Made by a program: the position numbers and the translations under genes | NCBI GenBank assembly: GCA_028284905.1 | Contig: JANQQU010000088.1 | Coordinates: forward strand, 62,001 to 126,000 | Direction: 5' to 3' | DNA from: Calditrichia bacterium | GTDB taxonomy: Bacteria > Calditrichota > Calditrichia > RBG-13-44-9 > J075 | DNA length: 64,000 nt | The notes under the pieces: generated by a model | What the model was told of the DNA's origin: nothing | Databases searched by the model: none | Seen by the model: only the letters and a program-made list of their open reading frames with translations | In this document: positions 49,458 to 59,633 of the stretch, piece after piece | Position numbering within the stretch: position 1 is the first letter of the stretch | Layout of the letters: the number at the start of each line of letters is the position of its first letter

Positions 49458-52400
49458 CTACCTGGACAACACCGTACCAACGACAATTGGCACATTCTTG
49501 GAAACCTTCTTGCCACTGAATGGTTCGACCACTTCCAGGTGACAAACATAGGCACCGAGGGCAACGCGATTGCGCAGACGATCCAGTCCATTCCACTGCA
49601 GCACATTCTCGATAATCTGTGCCTGCTCATCCAGCAAGGTTAACACCAGGCGGCCACCGAGGTCAAAAATGCGAATAACGACCCGGTTGTTCACTTCGCC
49701 GGCATTGTAGCGAATCGGCAGTGTTTCACCCAATTCCGGCGCAAATGGATTTGGCGGTACGCTCAAATCAACATCGGCCAGCGATGGGGCGTAAGTTGGA
49801 TCCAGGGTAATTTGATCCTGATATGTCGGTAACAATTGATAGATCGAATCCTCGTCGCTTACAAACACACCGGCGACGCCCTCAACAAAAATGCGGTTAT
49901 TTGTTTCGAATTCGCTCAGGTCAAGACCGGCCGTATCCCAAATGCGCACATTGGTAACCCCATTACCATCACCGATAACGAAGGTGGTGCCCCCACCGGC
50001 AGAAAATTGTTCCAGGATAACCCCGGCAGTGCGAACTAGCGTACCGTCCCAACGGGGCGAATTGACCAGGGCATTGGTGAGTTCCAGCGGGGCAGGAATA
50101 GGCGCGCCTTCGGCGATTTCGGAAATCGAGTTATACTCCATTTCGGTAACGCCATTAAATTCGGTAATGGTGCCATTCACCGAAACCAGGTTGCCGCGAA
50201 CCAGCGCCGGGTCAATCAAGCCAAAGCGGAAGAGATTGATACCACGGCCGGATTCGTCCTGAATGTAGGCGGTCGTCAGCGAATCTCCGGCGGAAGAGGT
50301 TTGACGCAGCAGTCCGGCGCCAATCGTGGTAATGCCTTCAATTCTGATGCTGCCGTCGAACAATGAAGAACGGGTCTGGATATCGTAAATCAGGTAGCGA
50401 TCGCCACCGCCGACGTTCACCATCGGCACATCATTAACGAAACTCAGGCGGCCGTCAACCCCGGCTGTGCGGACCCAAAAAACTGAGTTCAGTGAGTCCT
50501 TCGGAGTGCGAAGGTTTTTCAAGGATATTTTGGCTGTATCATCCAGCGCTACATCGGCGTTGTCGATGAATATTTGCAGCACACTGTCGATCGGTGCCAT
50601 CTCCACTCGGAGCGCGGCGCTTTCACCGGCGCCATCAAGGGAATAGTCTGCAGACTGGCCGTCCCATTCCCACAGCTTGGGAATATCGACCTGAATGGTG
50701 GTGATTGGCTCTTCGATGGTACCGATAATTTGAATATCAAAATTGGCGAGTGTATCGGCCGCCTGCACAAAGTCTATACTGGCGGAAACAATGCCGCTGC
50801 CATCTGCTCGGGCGGTTTTACCCGGTACGGTAATTTCATCCTGGTATGCCGGCACCAGCTGGGCAGTGCTTTCGAAAACATCCATTACCCCCTGCACGGA
50901 AAGGGTATCGCCCAAATTGAGGAAGCTGAGATTGATCCCGGTGGATCCCCACACCCGCACCAGCACTGTACCTTTATCGTCTTGCACGGTAATGTTGGTA
51001 CCGCCACCGGCTTCACCGATATCGGTAACGGTGCCGACCACTTTCATGTACGTCCCTTCAAAAGAGAGATCATTCGCTACATTGGTAGAGACAAACAGCG
51101 GGGGAGGTGTCGGTTGATTGACATCCAGTAAAGTCAGAGAGTAATCGGTAATTTCCGTAACGCCACCAAACTCGGTGATACGCCCGGTCATCCGCACCCG
51201 GTTAAAACGGTCGATGCCGATACCGGCGACATCAGGTGGATCAAAAGAGAAAATGTTGATCCCTTTACCGGAATTATCCTGAATGTAGGCATCCACCCGG
51301 GAGTCGATAAGAATGCCGGCGCCAAGGGTAATTACCCCTTCAATGGTGACGGTTTCGTCAAGAAATAGTGCGACGTTGTCCTGAATACCGGCAATCGGAA
51401 TAACGCCGTCTACCGCGCCAACGATATAAAACTCCGTGGTCGAAACCGCTGTTTTATCGTCATTATCGGTAACTTCTATAAAATATTGTACCACTGAACC
51501 GGTCGCCTGTCCGGGAATCGTTGCCTGATAAATATCAGCACCAACTGGTGTCATGGAAATAGGAATAAATGTGCCGTTATTAATCGAATAGGAAAGGGAG
51601 GCACTAATAATCTGCCCGTCGCTATCAATAATTACTGCATTGACCGCAACCGCTTCATCTGCTGCCGGTTCTACCGGATCGATATAAAGCGTATCGATAA
51701 CCGGCGCGCCGGGTACTGGTGCGCTGTTCGGGGTGGGGATACCAACACTGAAAGAGGCCGGCAGGTTTTCGCTCATCTCATTGTGACCGGTAATACCGTT
51801 TCCGGCACTGGCAACTTCGTCGGTTTCGATAAAGTTGAGGCGTTGCACCGATTCTCCAACGGCATGCGGCGCTTCCGCGGAAAGGGCAATCTGATTCTCG
51901 ATGGAAACATCCGGTTGATAGCCGGATGGGATGTTGTCGGGATCCGGACCATCAATGGAAACGCCGGTTTTGTCGACCGCTTCGGCTTTGTCTCCCCAAA
52001 CGACGTAATCAATATCCTTGACTAAATCGGAGATACCATCCCAATAGTAAAGAATCGCTACTTCACCGGCGTTGGTAAGTCCGGAGCCGGGATCGATCGA
52101 GCCGGTAAACGCTTCCCGCATATCGGTGACATTCGGGGTAGTGCTCAATACTTCGTAAGTTGCCTCCATACCATATGTGCTGGAAAAGGCTGCACCATTA
52201 ATTGCGATGGTCTGGGCCTCGTTCGGGGCAATGGTGGCACCAGCTGGAAAACGGACGTGGAAGTCGCCGAAACCGCCACCGCCAGGATCGCCGCTGCCGA
52301 CGATGTTGTAATAAAAATTGCCGCCGCTAAAGGTCGCATCGGTAAAGTAATAATCGGAAAGATCGATGACAGCATCGGTTGGGTTGAAAATCTCTACAAA

Positions 52401-54836
52401 TTCTCCGGCGGTCGGTTGCACAGCAATTTCGCTGAAAACCAGGTGCGGGCCACCAACCTCGGAAGAAGCGACGGTATACGACTCAAGCGAGGAAAGGACG
52501 ATTTTGCCATCATTATCAAATCCCTTTACCTGGTAGGCGACGCTGGTGCCTTCCGACTGAGCGGCGATGGTTGCTTCAAAAAGGTCAGCACTGGTATTGG
52601 TCATCTTGATGCTATCCTGCGCACCGCCACCAATGGTGAACAGCAATCGCGCATTCACAATCGTTCCATCACTGTCGATAATTTCCGCAGTAATCGTGAC
52701 ATTGTCTTCCGAGTTCGGCGCCAGCGGCGTGCGGGTAATACTGGTGATGATCGGGGTGCCCGGTTCCGGTCCGGCACTGCCGGGAGACGGTGGAAAAACC
52801 AGAAATGCACTGGCAAGATCCTCGCTCATTTCATTATGGCCGGTAATGCCATTTCCGCCCATGGCTGTTTCGTTAATTTCATCCAATGAGAGGCGCTGGA
52901 TCGATTCGCCGCTGGCATGCGGCGCATCGGGAGAAACGGCAATTTGGTTATCGATCGATACGTCATCCAAATAGCTGCTCGGAGTGCTGTCCGCATCGGG
53001 GCCGTCGGTGGCGACACCGGTTTTGTCGACCGCTTCGGCTTTATCTCCCCAAACGACGTAATCGATATCCTGCACCAGGTCGCTGGCGCCATCCCAGAAA
53101 TAAACAACGACCATCTCGCCGGCATCTGTCAGACCGCCCTGGCCGGCAATCGATCCGCTGCCGGCTTCCAGCATATCGGTAATACCACCGTTGGTGTCGT
53201 ATAATTCGTAGGTAGGATTACTGCCATAGGCCGCAACAAAATCGCTGCCATTCATGGCAATAGTTTGATATTCTCCCGGGCCAATCAATGCACCCTGCGG
53301 GAAACGGGCATGAAAATCTGAGAAGCTGCCGCCGCCGATATTCTCGCCGGTAACAATATTGTAGTAATAGGAGCTGCCACCGGCAAATGTCGCATCGGTA
53401 AAGTAATAGTCAGAAAGATTAATGGTGTTGTTTGTGGGATTGTGAATCTCTACAAATTCGTTAGCCGCGGGGGTGACGCAAATTTCTGTAATCAGAAGAT
53501 GCTTTTCCCCGGGAACGGTAATCGCATAGCTAAGCGGATCGGATGTCGTAACATTATTATCATTATCTTCTGCGACGATGTAATAGAGGACCTGGCTGCC
53601 TTCCGCCTGGGCGGGAATCGTGGCTGAATAATTATCGCCATTAGCACTCATCGCACTGCTAATTTCATTGCCACCATTAACAGAGTAAAATAAAGTGACC
53701 GCGCTGATAGTGCCGTTATCGGTGACATCCGCGGAAACGGTAACATCATCCGTTGGAGAAGGAGAGGTTGGCGAAATGCCAATGTTGCTGATCACCGGCG
53801 CGCTGACCGTTGTGGTGTATTCAAATGTCGCGGAAATAGCGGTGTTATTCTGATCGTCAATGGCTTTCACGTAGTAGGAAACCACGCTGCCGCCGCTTTG
53901 GGGAGGAATCACCGCCTCGTATTGACTACCACTCAGCAAGGACATATTCGTGCTGTCGCTTGCACCATCAACGCTGTAAATGAGACGAACAGCGGTTAAG
54001 GTGCCATCATCGCTCACAGTTGCGTTAATAGTGACGGCATCTGCTTCCGTGGGATTTTCCGGCGTTTGCGTGATTGCCCCAAATAATGGCGTGCCGAATC
54101 CCTGACCGGCGTTGCTACCGGCAATGATGAAGGAAACGCCCATGTTTTCACTGGTTTCATTGTGACCGGTTAAACCGTTGCCGCCGCTGTTGGCCTCGTC
54201 TGTTTCCGTTGGACTGATGCGCTGGAAAGATTCACCAACGGCATGGCTAAGCGTGACGGTAAGTTGAGAAGCCTGCGGGGTATCCGGAAGGTAGAAAGTA
54301 GAATCCGCACCGGCATCCGGACCATCAATAGCAATGTTGGTTTTATCAACAAAGCGATCGCTGGAGCTACCCCAGGCGAGATAGTCGACATCCTGAACGA
54401 GGTCGGTAATGCCGTCCCAGTGAAAGAGCACAACGATTTCCGCGCTGTTGGTTAAACCGGCGCTTCCCCCGACAAACAAGGCTTCCATATCGGTGACGTC
54501 GCTGCGGGATTCGATTTCAAAATCTGCCCCGGGCAAGCCGTCGCCTTCCAGCGCAATAACCAAAATGCCGCCCGGTTCGATCGAGGCGCCAGCTGGAAAT
54601 TTGACGATAAAGTCGCTGGACGTAGAAGTGAGCTGGTTTTCCACTACCCGAAAATAATCATTGTAATCCGCCAGGTAATAATTATCCAGCGGGATGACCG
54701 AGTTAGTTGGATTATAAATTTCGATAAATTCGCCGGAAGTCGGGGTCATGGCCACTTCGGTAATCAACAAATGATCCTGGGCCTGAATGCTTCCAAATAA
54801 AAGGGCGAGGAAGAGATACAGTAAAATACGATTCAT
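49458..54836 (-). CDS. Giant secreted protein with three lamin-tail domains, Ig-like domains and FlgD-like C-terminus
   Basis: The start is ATG 54836 (GGAG 9 bp upstream), revealing a signal peptide (MNRILLYLFLALLFGSIQAQ); the open frame extends 117 bp upstream without a plausible signal. The 1792-residue protein has lamin-tail domains near 22-165 (LLITEVAMTPTSGEFIEIYN), 440-600 (LLITEICVTPAANEFVEIHN) and 795-960 (LVFSEIAVQPTAGEFVEIFN). Ig-like domains lie between them (ISNIGISPTSPSPTDDVTVS), and OB-fold-like domains lie near 1158 and 1498 (IRIEGITTIGAG). The C-terminus (about 1690-1792) is FlgD-like (VVIRIFDLGGRLVLTLL). It lacks the NFPNPFNP motif; VPPNPFAPELGETLPIRYN takes its place. Probably a surface adhesin or matrix protein; no enzymatic domain seen. 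Confidence 0.88.
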   Translation of the reverse strand: MNRILLYLFLALLFGSIQAQDHLLITEVAMTPTSGEFIEIYNPTNSVIPLDNYYLADYNDYFRVVENQLTSTSSDFIVKFPAGASIEPGGILVIALEGDGLPGADFEIESRSDVTDMEALFVGGSAGLTNSAEIVVLFHWDGITDLVQDVDYLAWGSSSDRFVDKTNIAIDGPDAGADSTFYLPDTPQASQLTVTLSHAVGESFQRISPTETDEANSGGNGLTGHNETSENMGVSFIIAGSNAGQGFGTPLFGAITQTPENPTEADAVTINATVSDDGTLTAVRLIYSVDGASDSTNMSLLSGSQYEAVIPPQSGGSVVSYYVKAIDDQNNTAISATFEYTTTVSAPVISNIGISPTSPSPTDDVTVSADVTDNGTISAVTLFYSVNGGNEISSAMSANGDNYSATIPAQAEGSQVLYYIVAEDNDNNVTTSDPLSYAITVPGEKHLLITEICVTPAANEFVEIHNPTNNTINLSDYYFTDATFAGGSSYYYNIVTGENIGGGSFSDFHARFPQGALIGPGEYQTIAMNGSDFVAAYGSNPTYELYDTNGGITDMLEAGSGSIAGQGGLTDAGEMVVVYFWDGASDLVQDIDYVVWGDKAEAVDKTGVATDGPDADSTPSSYLDDVSIDNQIAVSPDAPHASGESIQRLSLDEINETAMGGNGITGHNEMSEDLASAFLVFPPSPGSAGPEPGTPIITSITRTPLAPNSEDNVTITAEIIDSDGTIVNARLLFTIGGGAQDSIKMTNTSADLFEATIAAQSEGTSVAYQVKGFDNDGKIVLSSLESYTVASSEVGGPHLVFSEIAVQPTAGEFVEIFNPTDAVIDLSDYYFTDATFSGGNFYYNIVGSGDPGGGGFGDFHVRFPAGATIAPNEAQTIAINGAAFSSTYGMEATYEVLSTTPNVTDMREAFTGSIDPGSGLTNAGEVAILYYWDGISDLVKDIDYVVWGDKAEAVDKTGVSIDGPDPDNIPSGYQPDVSIENQIALSAEAPHAVGESVQRLNFIETDEVASAGNGITGHNEMSENLPASFSVGIPTPNSAPVPGAPVIDTLYIDPVEPAADEAVAVNAVIIDSDGQIISASLSYSINNGTFIPISMTPVGADIYQATIPGQATGSVVQYFIEVTDNDDKTAVSTTEFYIVGAVDGVIPIAGIQDNVALFLDETVTIEGVITLGAGILIDSRVDAYIQDNSGKGINIFSFDPPDVAGIGIDRFNRVRMTGRITEFGGVTEITDYSLTLLDVNQPTPPPLFVSTNVANDLSFEGTYMKVVGTVTDIGEAGGGTNITVQDDKGTVLVRVWGSTGINLSFLNLGDTLSVQGVMDVFESTAQLVPAYQDEITVPGKTARADGSGIVSASIDFVQAADTLANFDIQIIGTIEEPITTIQVDIPKLWEWDGQSADYSLDGAGESAALRVEMAPIDSVLQIFIDNADVALDDTAKISLKNLRTPKDSLNSVFWVRTAGVDGRLSFVNDVPMVNVGGGDRYLIYDIQTRSSLFDGSIRIEGITTIGAGLLRQTSSAGDSLTTAYIQDESGRGINLFRFGLIDPALVRGNLVSVNGTITEFNGVTEMEYNSISEIAEGAPIPAPLELTNALVNSPRWDGTLVRTAGVILEQFSAGGGTTFVIGDGNGVTNVRIWDTAGLDLSEFETNNRIFVEGVAGVFVSDEDSIYQLLPTYQDQITLDPTYAPSLADVDLSVPPNPFAPELGETLPIRYNAGEVNNRVVIRIFDLGGRLVLTLLDEQAQIIENVLQWNGLDRLRNRVALGAYVCHLEVVEPFSGKKVSKNVPIVVGTVLSR

Positions 54837-55316
54837 CAAGCGATTCTCCAGTTTGACGCTATCGCTGCTTAATAGAAGGTGATGGATGACATCGGTATGC
54901 AGGTAGCAACCTGATTGCGGTGGGTCGCAGCCCTGTTCATATCGACGGGACAATGAATATAGAGAAAGCCATTCATATTATCAAGGTGATTGTATATTGC
55001 TGCCGGCAATTTAAAATGGAATTGCAAAAAAAACAGATATATGTTATCATGCCCTCCCGGGCAATCAAGTGTTTATCAATATGTAACCGCATTGTTATTT
55101 TGCAATCATAAATTCACCCGCTCAATATTGATGTAATGGCGCAAACACTTTATGTGATAGTTATTCCTGAAAAATTAAGTAGGACTATTTACCTTCTCAG
55201 GCGCTTTGCTTTTATTACCAATATTTACAAAATGCTTACGATAAAAATCTCAAACTTTCAACTTTTAACTCTGAACATTTAAACTTCTCAAAGTTTTTTA
55301 CTCAAAAGGAGGTTCT
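54837..55316. other. Divergent intergenic region between two lamin-tail genes
   Basis: These 480 bp separate divergent starts and should hold both promoters. The left part still reads open toward the minus strand. I see AT-rich sequence, a small GC palindrome (CCCGGG near 55057) and an AACTTTTAACTCTGAACATTT stretch just before 55317, but no repeat, RNA motif or confident promoter. AAAGGAGG precedes the + strand start. Confidence 0.5.
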
Positions 55317-58094
55317 ATGCGCAATCGAATGTTAACAGTTTATGGTTTGTTGCTTAGCGCATTATTTACGATGCTGCTGGCGCAATCCCCTGGAGATTTA
55401 GTACTCACCGAATTTATGGCAAATCCCGCTGCTGTGTCTGATGGCAACGGGGAGTATGTGGAGTTCTATAACACTACCGGTAGTGATATTGATATCAATG
55501 GATTTGTGTTAAGAGATGATGATGGTAATACCCATACGATTGACAACGGTGGCCCATTGATGGCGCCAGCGTTAGGGTTCATCGTATTGGGAAATGATGG
55601 CGATCCCAGTACTAATGGCGGCTATACCGCAAATTATGTCTACAGCAATTTTTTCATTGGGAATTCCGGCGATGAAATTGTTCTGGAAACCGCCGGTGGT
55701 ACGGAGATTTGCCGCCTGGATTATACCAATGGCGATCCTTTTGGTCCTGGGGTGAGTGCGGAGCTGAATAATGTCGCATCTCCGGTAGCTGGTGTTTCTG
55801 CAGAAGGCGATTATGTCGCGGCGACCAGTACTTATGGTGCCGGCGACTTCGGCTCTCCGGGAGAAGCAGGCAATACTGTTGGCGCCGGTGGCGGCGATCC
55901 CCAGCCGGTCATCTCCGATATCGATCGCCTTCCCTGGATTCCGGAAATTGGTCAGGTAACGACGGTTTCCGCCAATATTACTGATAATGGCGCGATTACC
56001 AATGCCGAGCTGGTTTGGACAGTTGATGGCGCTAACCAGCAAAGCGTTGCGATGGTGAATGTTGGCCCGACCAATCAATGGAGCGGGGATATTCCCGGTT
56101 CTGTTTACGTCAATGGGGCATTAGTTGAATACTGGATCAATGCCACAGATGACAGTAGCCAGACTAGCGAAAGCGCACATCTTCGGGTGTATGCCGGGGA
56201 CTCGCCAATTTCTGCACTGCGGGTGAATGATCCGAATGGCGTGCCACTGAATCGTGGGGCCTACGCGCGTATTACCGGCACCTCGACCGTCGGGAATTCC
56301 ACTTTTTCGACAGTGAATCTGGATGTCTATTTGCAGGATGCTACCGGCGGCATCAATCTCTTCCAGTTCAGCGCTAACGATACAGTGACGATAACACCCG
56401 GCAATAGCTATACGGTCGTCGGCCAGTTGGATCAGTTTAGTGGAAAGACTGAAATTATTACCGACGATGCTTCGATGGATGTTGTCGATAATGGTGTTGG
56501 AACGCCGGTAACCGCGGAAGTAAAAACAATTGCCGAGCTTCTCGCCAACCCGGAAGCTTTCGAAGGCACCTTGATCAAAATTCTCGGACTGACAAATACC
56601 AATGGTGGTGATGCCTGGCCGGCACTGGATAACGATGCCAACGTTCAGGTTAGTGATGATGGCGGCACCAGTCTGTTAACTTTACGTGTTGATCGTGATA
56701 CCGATATTGATGGTTCACAGGAACCCGCCTGGCCGATTGATGTTACCGGCGTTTTTGTCCAGTTCGATAACAGCGTTCCTTATGATGAGGGATATCAGAT
56801 TCAGCCACGCTCTCTGAACGACCTTAGCGGTGGTGGCGACCCGGCCCCGTTTATTACCAATGTTAGTCGTGGCAGCATCATTCCCGAGCCGGGTGTTGGT
56901 GTGGAAGTTTCCGCGGATATTACCGATGACAGCGATGTTGCTGCAGCGGAAGTGCGCTGGACAATCAATGGCAGCACTACTGTTGCTTCGGCAGCCATGT
57001 CGCTCTCCGGCGGCACCACCTGGACCGGCACCATTCCCGGCGAAGCCTATGTGGATGGTGATTTGCTCGAATATTGGGTCTGGGCGGAAGATGATGCCCC
57101 GCAATCCGTGGAAAGCCAGCACGACACGGTTTTTACCGGGGATACACCGATTGCAATCGCTCGCACGAACGATAGCGAGGGGGCACCGCTCTATGATGGC
57201 CTCTACGCCCGGGTAACTGGTGTGGCGACAGTCGGAAACACGACTTATTCCACCACTCATCTCGATGTTTACATGCAGGACGAAACTGCAGCGATCAACG
57301 TTTTCCGCTTTGATGCCGATGGCGAAGTCACTATTACGCCTGGCAATAGCTACAGTGTTACCGGTGTGATCGATCAGTTTAGTGGTAAAACGGAAATTAT
57401 CCCCGATAGCGCTGCGCTGGATATTGTCGATAATGGCCCATCCACTTTACCGGCACCGCTGAATCTTTCCATCAGTGAAATTCTCGCGAATCCGGAGGCT
57501 TATGAAAGTATGCTGATTGTCATACCGGGACTAAGCAACACCGGCGGTGGCGATCCCTGGCCGGCAGATGGGGATAACGCGAATCTCCAGGTTACCGACG
57601 ATGGTGGCACCTCGCTCTTTACCCTGCGCGTGGATCGCGATACCGATATTGACGGCAGCCCGGAACCGACCTGGCCGGTAAATGTTGCCGGTATTATGAC
57701 CCAGTTTGATACCGGTGCCCCTTTTGATGAGGGCTATCAGATTCTCCCGCGTTCCCTGGCAGATTTTGGCGTTACTGTTGGACTGGAACCATTGGGTGAA
57801 AATGTTGCCAAGGCTTTTCGTCTCCATCAAAACTATCCGAATCCTTTCAACCCCAGTACTATGATCCGTTTTGATGTTCCGGCAGATGCAGGAAACATCG
57901 AATTGCAGGTCTTTAACACACTGGGACAAAAAGTCGTTTCGCTGATTAATGAAAAACTGGCACCCGGCAGTTATGAGGTTACCTGGAACGCCCAAGCCGC
58001 CAATGGCAATCGGGTCCCCAGCGGCATCTACTTCGCTGTCCTGAAAAACGGCAACCGCGAAACCCAGCGCATGAAAATGGTTCTCTTAAAATAA
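55317..58094 (+). CDS. Secreted lamin-tail-domain protein with duplicated modules and T9SS sorting domain
   Basis: A 925-residue protein starting after AAAGGAGG. It has a signal peptide (MLTVYGLLLSALFTMLLAQ) and a lamin-tail domain about 22-170 (LVLTEFMANPAAVSDGNGEY then VEFYNTTGSDIDINGFVLRD). Two tandem copies of an Ig-like plus OB-fold-like module follow (about 190-500 and 505-815). Matching pairs include FSGKTEII, DGGTSLLTLRVDRDTDIDGS against DGGTSLFTLRVDRDTDIDGS, and YDEGYQIQPRSL against FDEGYQILPRSL. The last 90 residues are a T9SS sorting domain with QNYPNPFNPSTMIRF, ending RMKMVLLK. Export to the surface is expected. No catalytic motif was found. Confidence 0.9.
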   Translation: MRNRMLTVYGLLLSALFTMLLAQSPGDLVLTEFMANPAAVSDGNGEYVEFYNTTGSDIDINGFVLRDDDGNTHTIDNGGPLMAPALGFIVLGNDGDPSTNGGYTANYVYSNFFIGNSGDEIVLETAGGTEICRLDYTNGDPFGPGVSAELNNVASPVAGVSAEGDYVAATSTYGAGDFGSPGEAGNTVGAGGGDPQPVISDIDRLPWIPEIGQVTTVSANITDNGAITNAELVWTVDGANQQSVAMVNVGPTNQWSGDIPGSVYVNGALVEYWINATDDSSQTSESAHLRVYAGDSPISALRVNDPNGVPLNRGAYARITGTSTVGNSTFSTVNLDVYLQDATGGINLFQFSANDTVTITPGNSYTVVGQLDQFSGKTEIITDDASMDVVDNGVGTPVTAEVKTIAELLANPEAFEGTLIKILGLTNTNGGDAWPALDNDANVQVSDDGGTSLLTLRVDRDTDIDGSQEPAWPIDVTGVFVQFDNSVPYDEGYQIQPRSLNDLSGGGDPAPFITNVSRGSIIPEPGVGVEVSADITDDSDVAAAEVRWTINGSTTVASAAMSLSGGTTWTGTIPGEAYVDGDLLEYWVWAEDDAPQSVESQHDTVFTGDTPIAIARTNDSEGAPLYDGLYARVTGVATVGNTTYSTTHLDVYMQDETAAINVFRFDADGEVTITPGNSYSVTGVIDQFSGKTEIIPDSAALDIVDNGPSTLPAPLNLSISEILANPEAYESMLIVIPGLSNTGGGDPWPADGDNANLQVTDDGGTSLFTLRVDRDTDIDGSPEPTWPVNVAGIMTQFDTGAPFDEGYQILPRSLADFGVTVGLEPLGENVAKAFRLHQNYPNPFNPSTMIRFDVPADAGNIELQVFNTLGQKVVSLINEKLAPGSYEVTWNAQAANGNRVPSGIYFAVLKNGNRETQRMKMVLLK

Positions 58095-58124
58095 TCTATA
58101 CCGCGAAGCGGTTTCATAGCATAT

Positions 58125-58154
58125 CCAGGCATCCGCCAACGGCGGCATGCCTGG
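58125..58154. repeat. Hairpin after the lamin-tail gene
   Basis: CCAGGCATCCGCC (58125-58137) pairs with GGCGGCATGCCTGG (58141-58154) with one bulged base and loop AAC. A smaller CCGCGAAGCGG hairpin lies at 58101. There is no T run, so the function may be mRNA 3'-end stabilisation. Confidence 0.5.
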
Positions 58155-58215
58155 CATGCATCTCGAAGATATTAGCTACGCATCTCCGAAATCCCTGAAA
58201 ATCAAAGGAAATCCA

Positions 58216-58869
58216 ATGATCGAAACCGAAGCTCAAGCCCGGGAATATCTCCAGGAAATACAAGCCCGCCTTATCCGCCTGGTAGATAATCGCCCATTTG
58301 TCTTTCGCGACACTTCTCGCGCCGATGCGGAAAAATATCTCGCCAGCAAGAAGAAATTCGAAGGCATCTCCCCGGCGGATATCGCCCTGAAGGAAAGCGC
58401 CCTAAACCAGCAATTCCCTCAATGCTTCCGCCTCTATCTGGAAATGATGGGCCATCGGCACGGCGATCTCTTTATCGGTAGTGATGTACGGTTTGAAGAA
58501 TATGAGGAATTTCGGGTAGAAGCCGAGGAACTCTACGAAGATAATGAAATGACGTCTCTGCTGCAGCCTGACGATGTCATTTTCCTTTTTCATCAGGGCT
58601 ATACTTATTGTTACCTGAAATCCGGTAATTATTTTGATGGGCCGATTTATCAGTATATGGAAGGAGACGAGGCTGAGAAGCAGATCGCCTCGTCCTTTTT
58701 AAGTCTGCTGGATAGCGAGCTAATCCTGATGGAAAGTAACCACACCAATTCCCATAAAACCGGTGGATATTTTGTCCGTGTCACGGAAGATGGATTTATC
58801 CAAACCACCTCTCCTGCGCAAAAAGAGAATATACGTCCATTGGATATAGGAGATCAGTTTTTGGATTAG
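58216..58869 (+). CDS. SMI1/KNR4 (SUKH)-like protein
   Basis: The start is ATG 58216 with AAAGGA 6 bp upstream; the open frame reaches 69 bp further up through the hairpin, which was rejected. The 217-residue product shows the SUKH pattern ISPADIALKESALNQQFPQC followed by FRLYLEMMGHRHGDLF, then FLFHQGYTYCYLKSGNYFDG and SSFLSLLDSELI. The last 40 residues (NSHKTGGYFVRVTEDGFIQT) are an extra beta tail. Bacterial SUKH proteins are often immunity proteins, but no toxin is adjacent. It is convergent with the small membrane protein downstream. Confidence 0.72.
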   Translation: MIETEAQAREYLQEIQARLIRLVDNRPFVFRDTSRADAEKYLASKKKFEGISPADIALKESALNQQFPQCFRLYLEMMGHRHGDLFIGSDVRFEEYEEFRVEAEELYEDNEMTSLLQPDDVIFLFHQGYTYCYLKSGNYFDGPIYQYMEGDEAEKQIASSFLSLLDSELILMESNHTNSHKTGGYFVRVTEDGFIQTTSPAQKENIRPLDIGDQFLD

Positions 58870-58951
58870 GTGATTTCCGAATCATTTCCTCTGACGTACC
58901 TCATTAAAGAACATAATAATAGACAGGTAAACTACCTGATTATCTTCGGTC

Positions 58952-59485
58952 TCAGGTGCCATTGAATAATTCATAGGCTGAAACAGTTTTTTTAGGGCGA
59001 GAGCCGCCGGCAATCGCACCAGCAACAAAAGCGATGGACCTGATTGGTCCGCAAAATATAAACACTTCTTTAAAAAATTGAAAAATAGACACGAGCTTTG
59101 TCCAGCTCAAAATTGGCATGATGATCCCGGAAAAATAAAGTATTGCCGTAAAAGACACGCCCAGTACCAAAAAAAACAGAATGAAATTGATATAGCGCCG
59201 AATGGCCCAAAACAGAAAACCACCAAAAGCAAACGGAAAAATGACAATGTTTATCGATTCCCAGAACCAGGCGCCTAACTCCTCTGTATCGATATTCTCC
59301 AAAAGAGGGCCGGGTGGCTTGTATTTATCGGGGCTACTCTGCGGCTGACCGGTCAATGTAATACGCTCCTTGCGCACTTCAACCGGCACCTTTTTTTTGG
59401 GTAGCTTAAAGCTGTTAGCAATGAGAATATTGATGAATGCCAGTAAAACAGCTAGCAGAAAAAAAACGATCACGCGTCTTTTCAT
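58952..59485 (-). CDS. Small integral membrane protein, unknown function
   Basis: A 177-residue protein beginning after AAGGAGG. One N-terminal membrane helix (RRVIVFFLLAVLLAFINILI) is followed by a proline- and lysine-rich extracytoplasmic stretch (LPKKKVPVEVRKERITLTGQ). About three further helices follow (FWESINIVIFPFAFGGFLFW, NFILFFLVLGVSFTAILYFS, FIFCGPIRSIAFVAGAIAGG). No family recognised. It lies between the SUKH gene and the signalling cluster, on the same strand as that cluster but 148 bp downstream of it, so membership of the cluster is possible but unproven. Confidence 0.65.
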   Translation of the reverse strand: MKRRVIVFFLLAVLLAFINILIANSFKLPKKKVPVEVRKERITLTGQPQSSPDKYKPPGPLLENIDTEELGAWFWESINIVIFPFAFGGFLFWAIRRYINFILFFLVLGVSFTAILYFSGIIMPILSWTKLVSIFQFFKEVFIFCGPIRSIAFVAGAIAGGSRPKKTVSAYELFNGT

Positions 59486-59633
59486 AACAAACCTCCTTAA
59501 ATTCTCAGCACGTTGAGTTGATGTGAATCACATGCGCAATATGCTCAAAAGGAGGTTTTCTGAAATTATCTTTTGTAGTTAATTTAAATAAAAACAGATA
59601 GCCATTTTTAGGAATGAGGCTGTTGAGATTACT

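Noticed and set aside
52257-52889. 210-codon open frame antisense to the giant lamin-tail gene
   Set aside because: A shadow of the compositionally biased repeat domains; the opposite frame carries the recognisable modules.
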